In this document: one piece after another, positions 60,173 to 64,000 of the stretch
Layout of the letters: each line of letters opens with the position of its first letter
Position numbering within the stretch: the stretch's first letter is position 1
Assembly (NCBI RefSeq): GCF_027107535.1
Contig: NZ_CP114283.1
Coordinates: 7,006,001 to 7,070,000, forward strand
Reading direction: 5' to 3'
DNA: 64,000 nt
DNA from: Streptomyces aurantiacus
Lineage (GTDB): Bacteria; Actinomycetota; Actinomycetes; Streptomycetales; Streptomycetaceae
The notes under the pieces: generated by a model
What the model saw: the letters and a program-made list of their open reading frames with translations, nothing else
The model's database searches: none
What the model was told of the DNA's origin: nothing
Program-made: the position numbers and the translations under genes

Positions 60173-61429
60173 TCAACTCCAGGGCAGCCACGCGTGCACG
60201 AGGAAACCGCCGTCCTCGGCGGGCCCGTGCTCCAGCCGCCCGCCCGCGAGCGTGGCCCGTTCGGTGAGACCGATGAGGCCCTGCCCCGAGCCCGGGACGT
60301 GGGGGACGTCGCCGGGCGGCGGCGGATTGTGCACGGAGACGGTGACGCCGGGGCCCCGGGCGCCGGCCACGGTGACCGCGACCTCCGCGCCCAGGGCGTG
60401 CTTGCGGGCGTTGGTCAGGCACTCCTGGGCGATGCGGTACGTGGTGCGGCCCACCGAGGCGGGGACGTCGGCCGCGTCCACGACCCTGCTGTCGAGTGTG
60501 ACCTTCATGTCGGCCTCGCGGCTCTCGGCGACCAGCCCCTCCAGGGCGGCGAGCGTCGGCTGCGGCCGCCCGGACTCGTCGCCGTCGTCGCCGGAGGCCC
60601 GGAGCACCCCGATGATCTCCCGCAGGTCCTGGAGGGCCTCGTGCGCGCTCTCGCGGATCACCCCGGCGGCCCGCGCCACCTCCGCCCGGGGGGCGTCCGG
60701 CCGGATCTCCAGCGCCCCGGCGTGCACGCTGAGCAGGGTCAGCCGATGGGCGAGGACGTCGTGCATCTCGCGTGCGATGGCCTCCCGGGCCAGCCGCTGG
60801 GCCTGCTCGGCCCGCAGCTCCGCCTCGGTCTCCGCCCGCCACGCACGGTCGCGAAGGCTCAGCATGAGCTGCCGCTTGACCCGCGCGAGCATGCCCCAGC
60901 CGACCACCGCGACGGTCAGCAGCCCGCCGAGGCCGACGATCACGACGAACGGGAGCTCCGAGTCGGGGCGCAGCCAGTAGAAGACGGGCAGCAGCACGAG
61001 ACTGGCGCCCGCCGTCCACGCGACGTACCTGAAGGGCCTGTGCACGGCGAGCGTGAACAGGGCGACCATCGCCGCGCCGCCCGCGCTGTTCGACACGAAG
61101 CCGACCGGCACCATCGCCACGGCCAGGCCGACCGGCCAGCGCCGCCGGAGCCAGACGGCCGCACAGGCGAGCGCGCCGAGCCACTGGTCGAGGACTTCCA
61201 CCGCGTACGGGAGGGTGGGGTCCTTCGTCGCCTCCTCGGCGCCGAGCAGGCCCACTCCGACGGCGATCAGAAAACAGGCGAAGTCGACGGCCCAGTCCCG
61301 CGCGGTGCGCCGCGGGCGTCCCTTGCGACCGGTGTGGTCCGGGTCCAGTTCCGAGGTGACGGCCGACGGCAGGAACCACCGGCGCACCGAGGTGGTCGGG
61401 GGGTTCGGCAGCGGCGCGCTATCACTCAC
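60173..61429 (-). CDS. Membrane histidine kinase 2 (HisKA_3 type)
   Basis: The 418-residue kinase has a basic, Pro-rich N-terminus, four to six hydrophobic segments (about 50-190), the phospho-accepting histidine in AREMHDVLAHRL and a HATPase domain (QECLTNARKHA, GSGQGLIGLTERA). This is the usual partner of the NarL-type regulator encoded downstream. No extracellular sensor domain is visible. The GTG at 61429 is the likely start; a TTG at 61438 is possible. It is transcribed away from the small membrane-protein gene at 61.6 kb. Confidence 0.92.
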   Translation of the reverse strand: MSDSAPLPNPPTTSVRRWFLPSAVTSELDPDHTGRKGRPRRTARDWAVDFACFLIAVGVGLLGAEEATKDPTLPYAVEVLDQWLGALACAAVWLRRRWPVGLAVAMVPVGFVSNSAGGAAMVALFTLAVHRPFRYVAWTAGASLVLLPVFYWLRPDSELPFVVIVGLGGLLTVAVVGWGMLARVKRQLMLSLRDRAWRAETEAELRAEQAQRLAREAIAREMHDVLAHRLTLLSVHAGALEIRPDAPRAEVARAAGVIRESAHEALQDLREIIGVLRASGDDGDESGRPQPTLAALEGLVAESREADMKVTLDSRVVDAADVPASVGRTTYRIAQECLTNARKHALGAEVAVTVAGARGPGVTVSVHNPPPPGDVPHVPGSGQGLIGLTERATLAGGRLEHGPAEDGGFLVHAWLPWS

Positions 61430-61606
61430 GGTCGACAAATCTACGCATCCGCGCCCGCTCGCACTGCCCCGGACGCCTGATCATCTACCAAAGTCGCAGA
61501 CGCGGCAGACTTTCGGCGGGGCCCCCGGCGCCACCGGGGACTTCCGTCGGCCGGGCCTCGCCCCGCGGCCGATGAACGCGGGGGACGGCGGGGCGAGGAT
61601 CCTCGT

Positions 61607-61813
61607 ATGAAGCAGGTTCTGGAGTTTCTCGGCGTGATCGCCCTGCTGCAGGGCGGGGTCGGCCTGGTGCACGAGTTCACCGGGTGGATGCGCGACTGGG
61701 GTCTCGTACAGCGGCTCGGCCTTCTCGACGGCCGCGAGATCTACGGGAGCGTCGCGCTGCTGGTGCTGTCGTTCGCGCTGTTCGCGGCCGCCGAGAGCCG
61801 CAAGACCGGATAG
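61607..61813 (+). CDS. Small two-helix membrane protein, 68 residues
   Basis: The protein has two hydrophobic segments (VLEFLGVIALLQGGVGLVHEF and YGSVALLVLSFALFAA) joined by a short polar loop, so it should be an integral membrane protein. GAGG lies 8 bases before the ATG. No family is recognised. Its stop codon lies inside a 15-bp tandem repeat that supplies two further in-frame TAG codons. It stands alone between a divergent histidine kinase gene and the RNase gene. Confidence 0.8.
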   Translation: MKQVLEFLGVIALLQGGVGLVHEFTGWMRDWGLVQRLGLLDGREIYGSVALLVLSFALFAAAESRKTG

Positions 61814-61850
61814 GCGGTGTCCGGATAGGCGGTGTCCGGATAGGCGGTGT
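61806..61850. repeat. Three tandem copies of a 15-bp unit at a stop codon
   Basis: CCGGATAGGCGGTGT is repeated exactly three times (61806-61820, 61821-61835, 61836-61850), followed by a partial copy (CCGGACAGGC). Each unit contains an in-frame TAG, so the small membrane protein's stop is repeated every five codons. Confidence 0.92.
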
Positions 61851-61996
61851 CCGGACAGGCATCGCCCGCACCGCCGCGAGGCCTTCGCAGGGACGCCGGT
61901 CCCGAGGTTAACTCCCGGAAAACTCATCGGACTTGTCGGGAAACTCCACAGAGTTGTCATTGACATGCCACCATCTACGCGCGTCATCATGAAGGC

Positions 61997-62392
61997 ATGA
62001 GATTCCCCCCACGGATCACTCGCATCGGCGCCGCGGGCGCTGTCCTGTCCGCCCTCCTCATCGGCGGCACCGTCACCGCCAACGCCGCGGACACGTCCGC
62101 CGCGGCGGTCGGCAGCGTCTGTTACGGCAGCCTGCCGTCCCAGGCGCACGACACGCTCGACCTGATCGAGCAGGGCGGCCCCTACCCCTACTCGCAGGAC
62201 GGCAGTGTCTTCCAGAACCGGGAAGGCATTCTTCCCGGCCAGTCCTCCGGGTACTACCACGAGTACACGGTCAAGACCCCGGGCTCCTCGACGCGCGGCG
62301 CCCGCCGCATCGTCACCGGCGAGGAGCACCAGGAGGACTACTACACGGCTGACCACTACGCCTCGTTCCGGCTGGTCAACTACGGCTGCTGA
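61997..62392 (+). CDS. Secreted guanyl-specific ribonuclease, RNase Sa type
   Basis: The 131-residue precursor has a signal peptide (about residues 1-30, ending TANA) and a mature domain that aligns without gaps to Streptomyces RNase Sa. The catalytic residues fall at a constant offset of 35: Glu89, Arg100, Arg104 and His120 match E54, R65, R69 and H85. Cysteines 42 and 131 match the single disulfide. It cleaves RNA after guanosine outside the cell. No barstar-type inhibitor gene is adjacent. TTGACA at 61960-61965 may be its -35 box, but the -10 is unclear. Two strong hairpins follow. Confidence 0.96.
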   Translation: MRFPPRITRIGAAGAVLSALLIGGTVTANAADTSAAAVGSVCYGSLPSQAHDTLDLIEQGGPYPYSQDGSVFQNREGILPGQSSGYYHEYTVKTPGSSTRGARRIVTGEEHQEDYYTADHYASFRLVNYGC

Positions 62393-62417
62393 ACCACCAC
62401 TCCGTCCGCCGGAACCG

Positions 62418-62523
62418 CCGGCGGCCCGGTACGCGCTCAACCGGGCCGCCGGTCTCCGCCGGACGGCGCACAGCACGCGCGAAGACCTCGCCCCGCGACC
62501 CCCCACACCTGTCGCGGGGCGAG
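62418..62523 (+). terminator. Tandem terminator hairpins after the RNase gene
   Basis: CCGGCGGCCCGGT/ACCGGGCCGCCGG (62418-62452, 9-base loop) and CTCGCCCCGCGAC/GTCGCGGGGCGAG (62487-62523, 11-base loop) are both perfect 13-bp stems within the 355-bp gap after the RNase gene. The remainder of the gap (62524-62718) holds no feature I can support except the mini-ORF below. Confidence 0.88.
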
Positions 62524-62718
62524 TCCCGTTCAACCGCCGCCGCCCGTCCCGCAGCCTCACGGGTGTCGCCGGAGCGGTCCTTCCTCTCGCCGGTCCCGTC
62601 GCCGCTCCGGCGGCACGGGCCGGGCAGGAACCCGAGGGCGGCCTGGGCCGACGGCCGGGCTTCGGAGCGATCAGTGCTCCGCCCGTGCCGCGTTACGTCT
62701 ATCGTGGAAAATCACGCA

Positions 62719-62751
62719 ATGACGACCCGTGTCGAGGCAGACAGCACATGA
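62719..62751 (+). CDS. Possible 10-codon leader ORF overlapping the phosphatase start
   Basis: ATG at 62719 opens a 10-codon frame (MTTRVEADST) whose TGA shares bases with the ATG of the PAS-phosphatase gene (ATGA). Its ribosome site is weak (GGA 10 bases upstream). If translated it would couple initiation of the phosphatase to this leader. Chance overlap is a real alternative. Confidence 0.35.
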   Translation: MTTRVEADST

Positions 62752-63980
62752 GGAAACCGCAGATCGACTACGCGGCGGTCTTCCGGGCCCTGCCCGGCAT
62801 GGTGGCACTGCTCACCCCCGAGCTGGTGTACATCGACGCCAACGAGGACTTCCTGCGGCTGGCAGGCCGCACCCGCGAACAACTGCTCGGGCGCTACATT
62901 TTCGACGTCTTCCCCGAGAACCCGAACGATCCGGCCGCCGCGGGCATGCGGGAGACCCGTGAGTCGATGCTGCGGGTCGTCTCCACCGGCGAGCGCGACA
63001 CGATGGCGCTGCTCCGCTACGACATCGAGGACCCCGCGCGCCCGGGCCACTGGGGAGAGCACTACTGGAGCCCGGTCAACGCACCCGTCCTCGGTGCCGA
63101 CGGGAAGGTGGTGCTCGTCGTGCACCGGGTCGAGGAGGTCACCGAACTCATCCGTGCCCGCGGCGGCCCCGGACACGACAGCCGCGACGCCCACGTGCTG
63201 GAGGCCGAGCTGTACACCCGCGCCCGGGAACTGCAGGACGTCAACGAACGGCTGCGTCAGGCACACGCCCGGGAGCGCGAGGTCGCTCTGGCCCTGCAGT
63301 CGGCGATGCTGCCCGCACCCGTCCCGATCGGGCCGCACGAGGCAGCCGTGCGCTACCAGCCGGCCATCGACGCCCTGAACGTCTGCGGCGACTGGTACGA
63401 CCTGGTCGACCTGCCCGGCGAGAACCTCGCGGTCGCGGTCGGTGACGTCGTCGGCCACGGCCTGGCGGCCGCCTGCGCCATGGGACAGCTGCGCAGCGCC
63501 CTGAGCGCCGCGTGCCGTGTCGCCGGCGGCCCGGCCCGGGCGCTGGAGGCACTCGGCCTGTACGCCCGTTTCGTCGAGGGCGCCGAGTCCACCACGGTCG
63601 TGACCACCTTCATCGACTGGGACAGCCACACCGTCACCTACAGCTGCGCAGGCCACCTCCCGCCGGCCCTGCTGCACCCCGACGGCACCGTCACCTTCCT
63701 CGACCAGGCCACCGATCCCCCGCTCGCGGCCCGCCCCGAGCACCACCGGCGCCCGCAGGCCCGCATTCCCTTCACCGAGGGCGCCACCCTGGTCCTCTAC
63801 ACCGACGGCCTCATCGAACGCCGTGACGAGGACATCGACGCCGGGCTGGCCCGCCTCGCCGCCGCCCTGACCCGGCACCGGCGGTCCGGCCCCGAAGCCC
63901 TGGCCGACGCCCTGCTCACCGACCTGCTGTCCCCCACCGGCAACACCGACGACACCGCTCTGGTCGTCATCCGCCTCTGA
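62748..63980 (+). CDS. PAS domain-PP2C (SpoIIE-type) serine phosphatase
   Basis: The 410-residue protein has an N-terminal PAS domain (about residues 8-125: FRALPGMVALLTPELVYIDANEDFL), a short coiled coil (ELYTRARELQDVNERLRQAHAREREV) and a SpoIIE-type PP2C domain. Metal aspartates are in GDWYDLVDL and VGDVVGHG, with TDGLIERRDE and NTDDTALVV at the end. Such proteins dephosphorylate anti-anti-sigma factors in response to a PAS-sensed signal, and Streptomyces has dozens. No anti-sigma or anti-anti-sigma gene is within the window. The ATG at 62748 has GAGG 10 bases upstream. Confidence 0.93.
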   Translation: MRKPQIDYAAVFRALPGMVALLTPELVYIDANEDFLRLAGRTREQLLGRYIFDVFPENPNDPAAAGMRETRESMLRVVSTGERDTMALLRYDIEDPARPGHWGEHYWSPVNAPVLGADGKVVLVVHRVEEVTELIRARGGPGHDSRDAHVLEAELYTRARELQDVNERLRQAHAREREVALALQSAMLPAPVPIGPHEAAVRYQPAIDALNVCGDWYDLVDLPGENLAVAVGDVVGHGLAAACAMGQLRSALSAACRVAGGPARALEALGLYARFVEGAESTTVVTTFIDWDSHTVTYSCAGHLPPALLHPDGTVTFLDQATDPPLAARPEHHRRPQARIPFTEGATLVLYTDGLIERRDEDIDAGLARLAAALTRHRRSGPEALADALLTDLLSPTGNTDDTALVVIRL

Positions 63981-64000
63981 CCGACTCCGCCGCGCCCGGC

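Overview
The window is chromosomal DNA from a high-GC actinomycete, almost certainly a Streptomyces. Codons end overwhelmingly in G or C, which opens very long antisense frames. GTG starts are common, and 4-bp ATGA/GTGA overlaps couple neighbouring genes. Several products are typical of the genus: a type I modular PKS, an RNase Sa-like secreted nuclease, PAS-SpoIIE and NarL-type signalling proteins, a SNF2/SWIM pair, and many TetR and GntR regulators. I place 44 protein-coding genes. I see no rRNA, tRNA, CRISPR array, insertion sequence or prophage.

Layout. 1-9.3 kb: an Ada-type DNA-repair regulator cut by the window edge, then one 8.5-kb gene encoding a complete one-module PKS (acyl ligase-ACP-KS-AT-DH-KR-ACP-TE) with no other biosynthetic genes beside it. 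9.4-23.3 kb: an exported GH2 beta-galactosidase with an inserted LamG domain, a macro-domain/FAD-oxidoreductase pair, an inositol-monophosphatase-like enzyme, a gamma-glutamyltransferase, a lipoprotein, a NarL-type two-component system divergent from an AhpD-like protein, and a secreted protein. 23.3-32.5 kb: seven minus-strand genes forming a nucleobase/cyclic-ureide catabolic cluster. In transcription order these are amidohydrolase 2, class III aminotransferase, PucR regulator, amidohydrolase 1, dihydropyrimidinase, an LLM/F420-type oxidoreductase and an NCS1 permease. A promoter with a 10-bp inverted repeat lies at the head.

32.7-46.4 kb: a Gly/Arg-rich protein with an XRE regulator, a second gamma-glutamyltransferase, a membrane protein of unknown function, an S15-like esterase/peptidase behind stacked palindromes, a glutamate-type ABC ATPase without its permease genes, an SGNH hydrolase, exonuclease III, an MBL-fold hydrolase and a PcaL-type fusion. 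46.5-55.1 kb: a TetR/SDR divergon with two operators, a second related TetR, then the coupled SNF2 helicase and SWIM protein. 55.1-64 kb: a ROK sugar kinase with a coupled membrane protein, a GntR regulator divergent from an inositol-dehydrogenase-like gene, a second NarL-type two-component pair, a tiny membrane protein, RNase Sa, and a PAS-PP2C phosphatase.

The most coherent and least conventional system is the 23-32 kb cluster. It has uptake, ring opening, ureide hydrolysis and transamination for reductive pyrimidine breakdown. No ordinary dihydropyrimidine dehydrogenase is present, and a luciferase-like (possibly F420-dependent) oxidoreductase sits where one is expected. Developmental control is suggested by TTA (bldA) codons in the PKS and in the inositol-dehydrogenase-like gene, and by a BldM-box-like palindrome upstream of the ROK kinase.
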